From assembly GCF_001905795.1 (NCBI RefSeq), contig NZ_LIXJ01000004.1, forward strand, positions 186,001-250,000: a DNA stretch of 64,000 nt, read 5' to 3'. Origin of the DNA: Streptomyces sp. CB01580. GTDB lineage: Bacteria; Actinomycetota; Actinomycetes; Streptomycetales; Streptomycetaceae. Below, in pieces: positions 35,863 through 45,300 of the stretch. The notes under the pieces were generated by a model. The model searched no databases and was not told the origin of the DNA. It saw only the letters and a list, made by a program, of their open reading frames with translations. The position numbers and the translations under genes were made by a program. Each line of letters begins with the position of its first letter. Positions within the stretch are counted from its first letter, which is position 1.

Positions 35863-36171
35863 GGGCCGGACGGGCGGGGTCGGGGGCGAGTGAGGACCGG
35901 CCCGGCCCGGGGCGGCATGGGGGGCGGACCTGGGACGGACCTGCGGGGCCCGTACGGGGTCGAAGGACGGGCCGGCGTGGCCCGTACGGGCCCGGCGGGC
36001 GGATCGTAGGGGTCCGGGTGTCCAACATGGGGGCACGGGGCGGGTTTGGTCGGGCTCCGGTACGGAACATGCGGGAACGGCACCGATGTGGTGGCGGTCA
36101 CTCCCGGCGGACCATCCAGGTGTGCGACCCGCAGACAGCCGTCCGTCCCCCGGTTCTTCGGAGGCCCGTCC

Positions 36172-38277
36172 ATGATCCCACCCCCCACCCGCACATCGCC
36201 GCCCGGCGCGCTCAGCCTCTCGCTCCTCGGCCCGCTCTCCGGAAGCGTGGGCGGGCGACCGTTGCCACTCGGCCCCCGCAAACAACGGCTCGTCCTGGCC
36301 ATGCTGCTCAGCCGGCCCAACACCCCGGTGCCGGTGGACGTCCTGACCGACGCGGTGTGGCCGGACGCGCCGCCCCGGACGGCACGCAAGAACCTTCAGG
36401 TGTACGTCAGTTCGGCCCGGGCGCTGCTGGGCGCGCGATGTTCCGGAGGGCCGGACGGCGACGGCCGGGAACGGCTGGTGCACTCCTGCGGCGGCTATGT
36501 GCTGCGGGTCGGCGAGGAGGAGTTGGACAGCCTGCGCTTCCGGTCACTGGCCGCGGCGGGGCGGCGTGCGGCCGACGAGGGCGACCCCTCGGCCGCCGCC
36601 GGACTGCTGCGCCAGGCACTGGATCTGTGGCAGGGGCCGCCGCTGCACGGGCTGTGCGACTCCCCGGAGGTCGCCGCCGAGGCGGAACGGCTGGAGGCCC
36701 GATGCCTGACCGTGCACGAGGACTGGGCCGAGACGGAGATATCCCTGGGACGGGCGTCCGCCGTGGTGGACGGACTGCGGGACCTCGCCGAGCGGCATCC
36801 GCTGCGCGAGCGGATCCGTACCGCGTGGATGGACGCGCTGCACCGGACCGGGCGCCGGGCCGAGGCACTGGCCGTGTACGACGACTATCGCCAGTTGCTG
36901 GCACGGGAGTTGGGGCTGGAGCCGGGGGCCGCCATCGCCGCCAGGCACCGCGCGATACTCACCGGACGGGGCGGCGGCGACCGCCCCGGGTCGGCGTCCG
37001 GGGCGGGCTCGCGGCCACCTGCGGCATCGGGCCATGCCTCGACACCGATGCCGGTACCGGGGCAGGGGAAGGGGAAGGGAGCGACACCGGCACCGGCGAC
37101 GGTGCCCGTACCGGTGTCGCGGACCGCACTGCCCGCACTTCCCGCCGTCCTCCCCGACTTCACCGGGCGGGGCGAGCAACTGCGTGAACTGCTGGACGTC
37201 CTGGACGGGGAGAGCGGCCGGGTGGTCGTGGTCACCGGGGCCGCGGGAACCGGGAAGACGGCCCTCGCGGTCCGGGCGGCGCGCCTGCTGGCGGAGCGGT
37301 ATCCGGACGGTCTGATCCACCTACGGGTCCGCGACGAACGGGGGATGGTGCGCCCGCCCTCGGAGCTGATCGGGGAACTGGTCCGGCGGACGACCGGTGC
37401 CGTGCACCCGGCGGAGCCGGTGCCGGACGCGGAGCAGTGGCGGCATTGGTCGGCCGGGCATCGCTCGCTGGTCGTGCTCGACGACGTACCGGACGAGGGA
37501 ACGGTGCGCGAACTGCTGCCGGGCACCGGCCGCGGCTCGTTCGTGCTGACCGCGCGGGGCCAGCTGGCCGGACTGGCCCCGGTGCACCGGATGGCGCTGC
37601 CCCCACTGGCCCCGGCCGAGGCGCTGGAACTGCTCGGCCGGCTGATCGGGCCGGGACGAGTGGGCCTGGACCGGGCCGCGGCGCTGCGGATCGCCGAGTC
37701 CTGCGGGTATCTGCCGCTGGCGGTGCGGGTGAGCGGGATGCGGCTGGCGGTGATGCGCCATCTGCCGCTCGCGGAGTACGCGCAGCGGCTGACCGATCCG
37801 GACGGGGCCCTGGACGAACTGGTGGCCGGTGACGTGTCCGTGCGGGCTCGACTGGCCTCCGGCTGGCAGGACCTGTCGCCCGGGAGCCGCCCCGCACTGG
37901 CCCGGCTGGCCCGGACGGTCCGCGAGGGGCCGTTCACGCTGCCGGAGGCGACGGCGGCGTTCGGCTGCGACGAGCGCCGGGCGCTGCGGACGGTGGAGTC
38001 GCTGATCGCCGCCGGGGCGGTGACGTGTCCCAGCGGCGAGGTCACCGCGCACGCGGTGCTGTACGAGCTGCCGCGCCTGACCGCGCTGTACGCCCGCGAG
38101 CGGTCGGCCACCCCGGTAGGAACCGAAGTCCCCGGGGCGCCCGGCGTAACCGGCATGGCTGGGGTCCCCGGTGTGCCCGAGGGATTCGAGGTGCCCGGAG
38201 TTGCCGGGGATTCCGGGGGCCCCGGGCTCGCCGATCCCGCGGCCACGGTCCCGCGTACCGCGCTGCCGGTGGGTTGA
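36172..38277 (+). CDS. SARP/AfsR-type regulator (BTAD + NB-ARC)
   Basis: A 701-residue pathway-type activator. Residues 10-95 form the OmpR-like DNA-binding domain (SLLGPLSGSVGGRPLPLGP, LLSRPNTPVPVDVLTDAVWP); the bacterial activation domain follows to about 260 (LGRASAVVDGLRDLAERHPL, ALAVYDDYRQLLARELGLEP). A Pro/Ala/Gly linker leads to an ATPase with GAAGTGKTALAVRAA and SLVVLDDVPDE. No TPR domain follows; the tail is a low-complexity VPGV/GxPG run. GGAGG before ATG 36172 sets the start. It converges on lanKC and probably regulates one or more of the RiPP sets. Confidence 0.9.
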   Translation: MIPPPTRTSPPGALSLSLLGPLSGSVGGRPLPLGPRKQRLVLAMLLSRPNTPVPVDVLTDAVWPDAPPRTARKNLQVYVSSARALLGARCSGGPDGDGRERLVHSCGGYVLRVGEEELDSLRFRSLAAAGRRAADEGDPSAAAGLLRQALDLWQGPPLHGLCDSPEVAAEAERLEARCLTVHEDWAETEISLGRASAVVDGLRDLAERHPLRERIRTAWMDALHRTGRRAEALAVYDDYRQLLARELGLEPGAAIAARHRAILTGRGGGDRPGSASGAGSRPPAASGHASTPMPVPGQGKGKGATPAPATVPVPVSRTALPALPAVLPDFTGRGEQLRELLDVLDGESGRVVVVTGAAGTGKTALAVRAARLLAERYPDGLIHLRVRDERGMVRPPSELIGELVRRTTGAVHPAEPVPDAEQWRHWSAGHRSLVVLDDVPDEGTVRELLPGTGRGSFVLTARGQLAGLAPVHRMALPPLAPAEALELLGRLIGPGRVGLDRAAALRIAESCGYLPLAVRVSGMRLAVMRHLPLAEYAQRLTDPDGALDELVAGDVSVRARLASGWQDLSPGSRPALARLARTVREGPFTLPEATAAFGCDERRALRTVESLIAAGAVTCPSGEVTAHAVLYELPRLTALYARERSATPVGTEVPGAPGVTGMAGVPGVPEGFEVPGVAGDSGGPGLADPAATVPRTALPVG

Positions 38278-38344
38278 GTCCGCGTCAGCACGACGCGGCA
38301 GGCCGCCCGGCCTCGCCCCGGGGAGGGGAGGAACAAGGCGAGCA

Positions 38345-38391
38345 CGCCGCGGCGGGCCGCCCCGGGAAGAACGGGGCGGCCCGCCGCGGCG
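38345..38391. terminator. perfect bidirectional terminator between SARP and lanKC
   Basis: Arms 38345-38364 and 38372-38391 are exactly complementary over 20 bases (CGCCGCGGCGGGCCGCCCCG) with loop GGAAGAA. It sits between the converging SARP and lanKC stops. Confidence 0.92.
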
Positions 38392-38395
38392 CTCA

Positions 38396-41002
38396 TCACC
38401 CCAGTGTCAGCACGTCCAGCAGGTCGGGCCGTTCGTCGGGGGTGGCGAACATCGTGTGCAGGGCGAGCAGCACCCCCGCCGCGCCGGTCGCCAGGTCGGC
38501 GGAGAACCGGCGCAGTCGCGCTCCCGGCACCAGCAGCCGGTCCTGTTCGGCGACCAGATGCCAGGAGAGGTTCCGCACCGACTCCAGCAGTTCGGGGCGC
38601 CACGCCTCGATTCCGCCGTTCCCATGGCGTGCCGACCGGTGGCCGGGACGTGCCAGCTGATGGGCGGTGGCCGCCAGTCCGCTGCGGCCGGTGACGAGCC
38701 CCGGCTCGCGGACGAACTCCAGGACGCACCCCTCCTCGATGCCGGGCAGCAGCGCGGCGAGCGCCGGGTCCTGCCGGTGGGCCAGGTAGCGCTGGGCGAC
38801 CAGCGCGATGCCGCCGCTGCCCTGGTCCAGGTAGAGGAGATGGCGCTTCCCGTCCTTCACCTGCACGCTGCCACCGGGCATGTCCACGCAGTGCCCGGCC
38901 TCCCGGGTGAGGGCCGCCCCGGCGGCCCGCAGCAGCCAGTCCTCGCCGGTGAGCGCGTACAGCTCCAGCTGGAGCAGCGCGGCTCCGGAGAGCCCGCGCA
39001 GCAGGCCCGCCGAGGGCGGTGCGGGCGGGCCGTCGGTGGCCTCGCCACGGACCAGCGAATCGAGTTCCCAGGCGGTTCGCAGGGCCCGATCGAGCAGTTC
39101 CGCGTCGAGGAGTTCCGCGTCGGGCGCGGCGAGCCGCAGGGCGGCCAGCGCAGTCCCCGCCGTGCCCGTGCGCAGATCGGCGGAGGTGGCGGCAGGCGCC
39201 CGCAGGGCCCGGTCGAGCAGTTCACGGCCCTCCTCGCGGCGGCCGAGCCGGGCCAGCACCACGGCGATGCCGGGCAGCCCGTCGTACAGCCCGCCCGGAG
39301 CGTCCGGGTCGCGCCGCAGGGCCGCCCGCGCCAGCCAGTCGACGTGCTCGTCGGGAACCGGGGCGCCGACGCGGTGCAGCGCGTACAGCACCCCGGCGGC
39401 ACCATGGGCGGCGCAGGCACCACCGGTGGCGAAGCCCGCCAGGTCGCCGGGGTAGAGCCGGTCGGTGCGCTCGGGGGTGGCCCCGGCGCGGATGCCGGCG
39501 AGCAGCCGTTCACGGATGCCGGGCCAGTCGGGTACCGGCCCGCGCAGCAACGCGTCCACCGTCGTCTCGCCGCTGTCCGCCGGCAGGCCGTGGGCGAGGG
39601 CGGCCGGTCGCGACGGCCCCGCGTCGGGCCCCAGCCGGTACCGGGCACGGGCCCAGCGTTCGATGGTGAGGGCCTTGCCCCGGTCGTGGTCGGTCACCTC
39701 CATCAGCGGCATCAGGGTGTGCAGCCAGATCGCCCAGAGCGCGTAGGCGTCCGCCTCGGCTCCCCTCTTGACGCCGAGCGGCGCCTGGAGTCCGGGGGCG
39801 CCGGCGAGCGGCGTGTCCTGGTCGTCGAGATCGGTGGCGTACTCGAAGTCGATCAGGACGACGCGGCCGTCGGGGCGGAGGATGACGTTGGCGGGGTGCA
39901 CGTCCGCGAACCGCAGCCCGCGGGCGTGGATCCGGTCGAGGGCCTCGGCGAGCCCGGTCGTCACGGATTCGGCCCAGCGGGAGTAGGCGTCGAGTTCGGC
40001 GGGCGTGCGTTCGCCGCGTACCAGCGGGAAACGCTCGACGATCTCGTCGAACAGGGTGGTGCCCTCGATGTACTCCTCGATCAGGAAGTGGTGTTCCCAG
40101 ACCGTGCGGACGCCGTACACCTCGGGCACGCAGTCGAGTCCGGCGAGCCGGGTCAGGGCCCGGTGCTCACGGTGCAGCCGGGTGACGGCGTCGTCCCCCG
40201 CTGGGTCGAGACCGCAGTGCGGCCGGGCCTCGCGCAGCACCACCTGCTGCCCGGTGGTGCGATGCTCGGCCAGGTAGATGCCGCCCGCGTTGGAGAACTG
40301 GAGTGCCTTGGTGACCTTGTAAGGGAAGTCGTCGTCGCGGGCGGCGGCACGAGCGGCGAGATGGGGGCGCAGCGGCTCGGGGACGGTCACCCACTCGGGT
40401 ATCCGGAAGACCACGCCCCGGGTGTCGGGGACGAGTTCGCCGGACGGGTGGCGCATCGCGCGGACCCGGTTCCCGTCGACGTCCCGGCACCAGTGTTCGA
40501 CGAACGCGCCGTAGCGGACGTGGACGGGAGAGCTCCCGATCCGCAGATCGCTGAGGATGTACGGCCCGCTGCGCCCGTCCAGGACCCGGGTCAGGGCGTC
40601 CAGCACCCGCAGGAACGCGGCTTCGCCGTCGGGGTAGAGGGTGAGGAACTTGCCGGCGCCGGACCGGTTCATGTACTTGGCCGACATCAGCCGCAGGGCG
40701 CGTGCGCTGCGCAGGAACTTGAACGGCACCCCCTGTTCCAGGCAGATCCGGGCGGTGTCGGCGAGAGTGCGTTCGGCCTCGTCGGGGAGGGTGGAGATGT
40801 GGATCTTCCAGCCCTGCTCGGGCAGTTGGGCGGAGGCGGGGTGCAACGCGGTCCACAGGCCGGTGGTGCCGCGCCGCCAGCCCTCGGGCGGTTCGGCGCG
40901 GTCGAGCGGGTAGCGGGTGTCCTCGTCGGGCAGCCGGGCCGGGGTCTCGTAGTAACGGCGGTCGGCGAGGCAGTACAGCTGGGTCTCCTGGATGCCGGGC
41001 AC
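38396..41002 (-). CDS. lanKC: class III lanthionine synthetase LanKC
   Basis: An 868-residue trifunctional RamC-like enzyme. The N-terminal lyase covers roughly residues 1-220 (ICLEQGVPFKFLRSARALRL), a Ser/Thr-kinase-like domain 230-520 (SNAGGIYLAEHRTTGQQVVL, RFADVHPANVILRPDGRVVL, IDFEYATD), and a LanC-like cyclase 560-868 lacking the Cys/Cys-His zinc ligands, as is normal for class III. It phosphorylates Ser/Thr, eliminates phosphate and adds cysteine to form lanthionine or labionin. The GTG at 41002 follows GGAGG by six bases. It is the last gene of the lanA-exporter-lanKC operon. Confidence 0.93.
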   Translation of the reverse strand: MPGIQETQLYCLADRRYYETPARLPDEDTRYPLDRAEPPEGWRRGTTGLWTALHPASAQLPEQGWKIHISTLPDEAERTLADTARICLEQGVPFKFLRSARALRLMSAKYMNRSGAGKFLTLYPDGEAAFLRVLDALTRVLDGRSGPYILSDLRIGSSPVHVRYGAFVEHWCRDVDGNRVRAMRHPSGELVPDTRGVVFRIPEWVTVPEPLRPHLAARAAARDDDFPYKVTKALQFSNAGGIYLAEHRTTGQQVVLREARPHCGLDPAGDDAVTRLHREHRALTRLAGLDCVPEVYGVRTVWEHHFLIEEYIEGTTLFDEIVERFPLVRGERTPAELDAYSRWAESVTTGLAEALDRIHARGLRFADVHPANVILRPDGRVVLIDFEYATDLDDQDTPLAGAPGLQAPLGVKRGAEADAYALWAIWLHTLMPLMEVTDHDRGKALTIERWARARYRLGPDAGPSRPAALAHGLPADSGETTVDALLRGPVPDWPGIRERLLAGIRAGATPERTDRLYPGDLAGFATGGACAAHGAAGVLYALHRVGAPVPDEHVDWLARAALRRDPDAPGGLYDGLPGIAVVLARLGRREEGRELLDRALRAPAATSADLRTGTAGTALAALRLAAPDAELLDAELLDRALRTAWELDSLVRGEATDGPPAPPSAGLLRGLSGAALLQLELYALTGEDWLLRAAGAALTREAGHCVDMPGGSVQVKDGKRHLLYLDQGSGGIALVAQRYLAHRQDPALAALLPGIEEGCVLEFVREPGLVTGRSGLAATAHQLARPGHRSARHGNGGIEAWRPELLESVRNLSWHLVAEQDRLLVPGARLRRFSADLATGAAGVLLALHTMFATPDERPDLLDVLTLG

Positions 41003-41037
41003 GGCATACCTCCTGGGCTGGTCTCCTGTGAGCGTGG

Positions 41038-42501
41038 TCAGGGGCGGGGGCTGCCGGCACCGGTGCGGTCCGCGCCGGTCTCGTGCGCGAGGGCCCCGTT
41101 CACGGGAGTCCGGTTCGCCGGGGTTCCGCCGTCGGCGATCGCGTCCGCGTGGGTCTCCTCCTCGTACGGCGCGGAGGGTGCCGGGCTCCCGTCCTCGGCC
41201 GGGCCGGAGGGTTCGGTGGCCGCGGAGGACTCGGTGGCCCTGGAGGACTCGGTGGGCCCCGGGGAGGCACCCGACCTGGAAGAGGCTGCCGCCGCGACCA
41301 CTGCCGGGCCCGGCCGGGCGGACGGGGCGAACGTGACGACGGCGGCGGACACGGCGAGGACCGTGGCGATCGCCCCGAACGTCGCGCGGCTGCCGAAGGC
41401 GGTGAGAAGCGCGCCCCCGGCCAGCGGCCCGAACGGCTGGACCAGTGAGGAGAGGAACCCGGCGGCGCTCTGCACCCTGCCCACCCGGTCACCGGGGGTG
41501 ACGGCCAGCAGGGTGGAGAGGAAGCCGATGCTGGCCACGGTGGACAGGCACATGGAGGCGGCGCAGAGCAGACCGGCGAACAACGGGACCCGGACCCAGG
41601 CCATGGCGAGGGCACTCGCCACGCAGAACCAGCAGGTGGCGGCGATCAGCACCCAGGTATGACGTTCGGGGCGCAGCCGGGGGGCGAGGAGCGCGCCGGT
41701 GAGCGCCCCGACCGAGATGAAGGTGACGACGGTACCGCCGCCGAGCCCGGACCTCCCGCCGCCCGAGAAGACGGTCAGCGCGGTGAACGTCAGGGCACCG
41801 AAGGCGAAGTTCATGCCGAGCCCGAAGACGAGGAGCACGGTCCGCAGATAGGGCAACCGCCACAGGAACGAGAGCCCGGCGGTCAACTCGGCCTTGCTGA
41901 AGGCCGATCCGGCCCTGGTCTCGGACCTGGACCGGGTGCGTACCAGGGCCACGCAGATCGTGGACAGCAGCAGCCCGATGGCCTCGGCGAGGAACGGCAG
42001 GACCGGGTGCAGTCCGAACAGGGCGCCCCCGACCATCGGCCCCACCAGCCGCGCGGTGGCGGTACGGGCCTGGAGGCGGGCGGTCGCGGTCCCCATGTCC
42101 TCGGGGGGTACGACGCTCCGCATCAGCCCGAAGGCGGCGGGCCCGTAGAGGCTGCCGATGACGGCGCCCGCGCCCGCGACCAGGAGCACCAGCGGCAGCG
42201 GGACGTGCCCGGTCCACACGGCCACGACGAGGGCGCCGACGGCGCAGAAGCTGCCCACGTCGCACAGGCGCATCAGCCTGCGGCGCTCCACCCGGTCGGC
42301 CATCACCCCGCCGGGGAGCATGGTGATCAGGACCGCGGTGACGGACACCGTGCTGATCGCACCGGCCTGCACGGCCGATCCGGTCTCGCGGAGCACGAGG
42401 AGAGGCAGGGCCAGTGCGGTCATCTGGGTGCCGAGAACGGCGAACAGGCCGCTCATCCACAGCAGTCGGAAGTCCCGGTTGGTTCGTAGCGTGGCGGCCA
42501 T
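41038..42501 (-). CDS. MFS exporter of the class III lanthipeptide set
   Basis: A 487-residue major facilitator protein with about 12 helices. Seen: RTNRDFRLLWMSGLFAVLGT, the loop 2-3 signature GVMADRVERRRLM, and PLRMRSVVPPEDMGTATAR-like EntS/macrolide-exporter blocks (RSVVPPEDMGTATARLQART). The last 80 residues are a hydrophilic Ser/Pro/Glu-rich cytoplasmic tail. Start ATG 42501 has GGGAG six bases before it. Located between lanA and lanKC (35 bases before the latter's start), it probably exports the peptide; no ABC LanT is present. Confidence 0.85.
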   Translation of the reverse strand: MAATLRTNRDFRLLWMSGLFAVLGTQMTALALPLLVLRETGSAVQAGAISTVSVTAVLITMLPGGVMADRVERRRLMRLCDVGSFCAVGALVVAVWTGHVPLPLVLLVAGAGAVIGSLYGPAAFGLMRSVVPPEDMGTATARLQARTATARLVGPMVGGALFGLHPVLPFLAEAIGLLLSTICVALVRTRSRSETRAGSAFSKAELTAGLSFLWRLPYLRTVLLVFGLGMNFAFGALTFTALTVFSGGGRSGLGGGTVVTFISVGALTGALLAPRLRPERHTWVLIAATCWFCVASALAMAWVRVPLFAGLLCAASMCLSTVASIGFLSTLLAVTPGDRVGRVQSAAGFLSSLVQPFGPLAGGALLTAFGSRATFGAIATVLAVSAAVVTFAPSARPGPAVVAAAASSRSGASPGPTESSRATESSAATEPSGPAEDGSPAPSAPYEEETHADAIADGGTPANRTPVNGALAHETGADRTGAGSPRP

Positions 42502-42616
42502 CGTCGGCTCCCGGTCGGTGATTCGGGGACAGGCTCGGCCGGTGGCCCGGCGAAGGCGACGGCCTGGCTGGGGGGCGGGGACCCGGTGAACGCGGGGCCG
42601 GCCCGGGAAATCGAGG

Positions 42617-42648
42617 CGGGGCGGTCTCCGTGACACGGAGCCGCCCCG
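42617..42648 (-). terminator. intercistronic hairpin 2 in the lanA-MFS interval
   Basis: CGGGGCGG-T-CTCCGTG-A-CACGGAG-CCGCCCCG: 15 paired bases with one bulge, read after lanA. It may act as a partial terminator. Confidence 0.75.
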
Positions 42649-42661
42649 ATTCGGCCGGCCG

Positions 42662-42701
42662 GGCGCCACGGGGGAAGACGTTCCTTCCCCGGGGTGGCGC
42701 C
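42662..42701 (-). terminator. intercistronic hairpin 1 just after lanA
   Basis: Arms GGCGCCAC/GTGGCGCC with inner GGGGAAG/CTTCCCC, 20 bases after the lanA stop. Together with the next hairpin it would let precursor mRNA outnumber enzyme and exporter mRNA. Confidence 0.75.
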
Positions 42702-42720
42702 GCGGCCCGGTCATCAGCCC

Positions 42721-42879
42721 TTACTGCTCCGACAGAACGAGGCTCACGGTGCTGACGCAGCTGCCGTCGATCTCGCGCTCGTGGTTGACGGCGGTCTCCT
42801 GGAGGTCCAGCACGGAGTGCGCCTCGACCTCGGGGGTCTCGTTGTTGTCGTCGGCGACGGGCTTGGTGTTCTCGGACAT
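42721..42879 (-). CDS. lanA: class III lanthipeptide precursor LanA
   Basis: A 52-residue precursor starting at ATG 42879 with GGAG six bases upstream. The leader (MSENTKPVADDNNETPEVEA) contains HSVLDLQ, matching the LxLQ recognition motif of class III leaders. The likely core is REIDGSCVSTVSLVLSEQ. It has one cysteine (Cys41), directly after Ser40, while Ser43, Thr44, Ser46 and Ser50 lie after it; usual class III rings join a Ser upstream of the Cys. It heads the operon with exporter and LanKC. The interval 42880-43333 before the divergent radical SAM gene holds only regulatory space. Confidence 0.85.
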   Translation of the reverse strand: MSENTKPVADDNNETPEVEAHSVLDLQETAVNHEREIDGSCVSTVSLVLSEQ

Positions 42880-43333
42880 GGTGGTCTCCGTCCACTCATC
42901 TATCGCGGTCAACTCAGGTCGGTCCGGGCGGGGCCCGGTCCTTCCGGTGCGGCCGGCGGGTGCCTGCCGCTGACCAGAAAGTTAGGAAGCCGGGCCTGGC
43001 AAATGGCTCGGTGACGGTATGGACGCGGTATCGCGCCTGTTCACCGGGGCTTGGCGAAGGCCGCAGCAGACGCGAGCACGGACACCGGGTCAGGGTGACG
43101 TGCCGTCATGCGGCGCCCTGCCTGCGGGCATACCGGTTTCGAGCCGGCCCCGAACCGGTGCCGAACCGTCCGGCCGGACGGTGGGTACGCGCACGGCGTC
43201 CGCGCGCCGTGTCCCCGTACTTCCTGTCCTCCCGTACTTCCTGCACTTCCTGTACCTCCTGCGTTCTGCGGAGTTCCCGCACTCACGCTTGCCACGCCCC
43301 ACGCCCCGCCTACGCCCGAATGGAGACGGCCGG

Positions 43334-44506
43334 ATGGAACTCGCCGAACTCATCGGACTGCGGCCGGTCCCGGCCGGTGGAGTACTGGTCACCCTGACCC
43401 GGCGCTGCCCGTTGCGCTGCGCCCACTGCTCCACCGGCTCCGCGCCGGAGGTGCGGGAGGAACCGCCGGCGGAGGAGCTGGAACGGTTCGTCTCCTCGTT
43501 CAGCGCCGCGGACCGGCCCGAGGTGATGATGCTGACCGGTGGTGAACCGCTGCTCCGACCACGCCTGGTGGCCGCACTCGCCCGTTCCGCGCGGGCCGCC
43601 GGGACCCGGACCGCGCTGCTCAGCGGGATGTTCTTCGCCCGGTCGGGCGGGCTCCCGGAACCGGTGCGGCGGGCGGTCCGCACGCTCGACCACTTCTCCG
43701 CCAGTCTCGACCTGCATCACGAACGGGAGGTGCCCCGGGCCGCGGTGTTCCGGGCGGTACGCGAGATCCGCAGGCTGGGGGTCGCGGTCAGTTTCCACCT
43801 CACCGGGACTGGCGAGGACGACCCCTATCTCGCGGACGTGACCGCGGACATAGAGCGGACGTTCGGCGGTGCGGTGCCGTCCCTGGTCAACGAGGTACGG
43901 CCGTTCGGCCGTGCGGCGTCCTGGGCCCGCCCGGCGCGTACCGCTGCCGCCCGTGACGAGCCGGGCGGCGGGGGCGCGCTGCCGTGCGCGATGGCCGCCT
44001 GGCCGGTGGTCGCCTTCGACGGGACGGTCCTGGCCTGCTGCAACCAGGACACCGTGGACCGCCGCCCCGCCCCGCCCCATCTGCGGCTCGGTCATGTCGC
44101 GGAGGACGACTGGGCCTCCGTACGGGCGCGGACGCTGCGGTCCCCGCTGCTGCGGCTCGTCCGCACGGTCGGCCCTGCCCACCTGCGACAACGGTGGGCG
44201 CCGGGCGTCCCGGCCGGTTCCTACTGCGGGGACTGCCGGGCGCTGGGCGACCGGTCGGAGGTGGTCGCGGCGGCCGGTGCCCTGGCAGCGGGCGCCGCGG
44301 GCGCGCTGCTGGACCTGACCGCGGCCCGGCAGCAGCACGCCCAGGGGCCGGTGGCCCTGGTGAGGCGCCACGGCTGCGCCGCGTACGCCGACCTGGTGGC
44401 GGCCCCGGGCGGCGGCGAGCAGACCCCCGACCAGACTCCGTCACCGAGTCCGTCACCGGCCGCGTACCCGGCTCCGTACCAGGTGACGGGAGGCACCCGG
44501 ACATGA
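43334..44506 (+). CDS. radical SAM/SPASM-like RiPP maturase
   Basis: A 390-residue radical SAM enzyme. The iron-sulfur motif CPLRCAHC (Cys25, Cys29, Cys32) sits in a LTRRCPLRCAHCSTGS context, followed by VMMLTGGEPLLRPRLVAALA. C-terminal cysteines (LPCAMAAWP, VLACCNQD, YCGDCRALG) suggest SPASM-type auxiliary clusters. GGAGA seven bases before ATG 43334 sets the start. The stop overlaps the next ATG as ATGA. Placed with an HDO protein and a 66-residue peptide, it most likely modifies that peptide by a radical C-C or C-X bond reaction; the peptide has no cysteine, so no thioether is expected. Confidence 0.85.
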   Translation: MELAELIGLRPVPAGGVLVTLTRRCPLRCAHCSTGSAPEVREEPPAEELERFVSSFSAADRPEVMMLTGGEPLLRPRLVAALARSARAAGTRTALLSGMFFARSGGLPEPVRRAVRTLDHFSASLDLHHEREVPRAAVFRAVREIRRLGVAVSFHLTGTGEDDPYLADVTADIERTFGGAVPSLVNEVRPFGRAASWARPARTAAARDEPGGGGALPCAMAAWPVVAFDGTVLACCNQDTVDRRPAPPHLRLGHVAEDDWASVRARTLRSPLLRLVRTVGPAHLRQRWAPGVPAGSYCGDCRALGDRSEVVAAAGALAAGAAGALLDLTAARQQHAQGPVALVRRHGCAAYADLVAAPGGGEQTPDQTPSPSPSPAAYPAPYQVTGGTRT

Positions 44507-45300
44507 GCGCCGTCGAACCGACCACCCCGTCCGTCTCCGAGCGACCGTCCGCCTCCGAGGGCCCATCGGCGGCCGACCGGCTGTCGGCCTCCGAGCGGCT
44601 GCGCGTCAAGCTGTCCTTCGCCGAACCGGCCTTGCGGACGGCCCTGGCCGGACTGTGGCGTACCGAGGGCCTGTTGCCCCGCTACCAGGCGTACCTGAGC
44701 ACGATGCACGCGGTGATCCGCGCCTCCGTACCGCTGATGGAACGTGCCGCCGAACGGGCCGCGCTGCTGGAGCGGTACGGCGATCCGCTGAGCACCTCGC
44801 TCGTCCCCTATCTGGACGGTCACGTCCGGGAGGAGGCGGAGCACGACGCCTGGCTGCTGGAGGACCTGGCGGCGGCCGGCGCCGACCCCCGGGACGCGGT
44901 GGACCGGATGCCCGATCCGCTCGTCGCCTCGCTGGCGGGCGCCCAGTACTACTGGATCGAACATCACCACCCGGTGGCGCTGCTCGGCTACATCGCCGTC
45001 CTGGAAGGCCACGCCCCGGCCGCCGGTCTCGCCCCCCGGCTGGCCCGGCTGACCGGGCTGCCCGCACCGGCCTTCCGTACCGTGCACGAACACGCGCACC
45101 TCGACGACGGCCATACCGCCGAGCTGCACGCACTGCTCGACCGGATGCCGCTGTCACGAGGGCAGGAGACGGCCGTCGCCGTCAGCGCCCTGCACACCAC
45201 CGACGCGCTCACCCAGTTGTTCGTCCGGCTCGGGCGCACCGCATCGGACCGTCCGGTGCGGGGGGCCGGACGGTCCGTCTCGATGGGAGGCCCGTCATGA
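44503..45300 (+). CDS. heme-oxygenase-like diiron oxidase (HDO) family protein
   Basis: A 265-residue helical protein related to the TENA/PqqC/CADD-like iron-containing redox enzymes. Ligand-like segments are EEAEHDAWLLEDL, YYWIEHHHPVALLGYIAVLE and HEHAHLDDGHTAELH, giving the Glu/His/Asp set typical of HDO diiron sites. The first 25 residues are a disordered Ser/Pro stretch. GGGAGG precedes the ATG, which overlaps the radical SAM stop; its own stop overlaps the peptide start. In this setting it probably oxidises the peptide or a radical SAM product. Reaction unknown. Confidence 0.8.
   Translation: MSAVEPTTPSVSERPSASEGPSAADRLSASERLRVKLSFAEPALRTALAGLWRTEGLLPRYQAYLSTMHAVIRASVPLMERAAERAALLERYGDPLSTSLVPYLDGHVREEAEHDAWLLEDLAAAGADPRDAVDRMPDPLVASLAGAQYYWIEHHHPVALLGYIAVLEGHAPAAGLAPRLARLTGLPAPAFRTVHEHAHLDDGHTAELHALLDRMPLSRGQETAVAVSALHTTDALTQLFVRLGRTASDRPVRGAGRSVSMGGPS

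Noticed and set aside
34019..36070. A 683-codon minus-strand frame under the LAL regulator
   Set aside because: Low-complexity Arg/Pro/Gly translation without motifs; the plus strand encodes a clear ATPase and LuxR helix-turn-helix.
38171..41662. A 1163-codon open frame on the plus strand opposite lanKC and the exporter
   Set aside because: It is the mirror of real GC-rich coding sequence; its Gly/Arg/Gln-rich translation has no domain, while the minus strand has all LanKC motifs.
42880..43333. An N-terminal extension of the radical SAM gene from 43019
   Set aside because: The added residues are Arg/Thr-rich without motif, while GGAGA stands at the right distance from ATG 43334.
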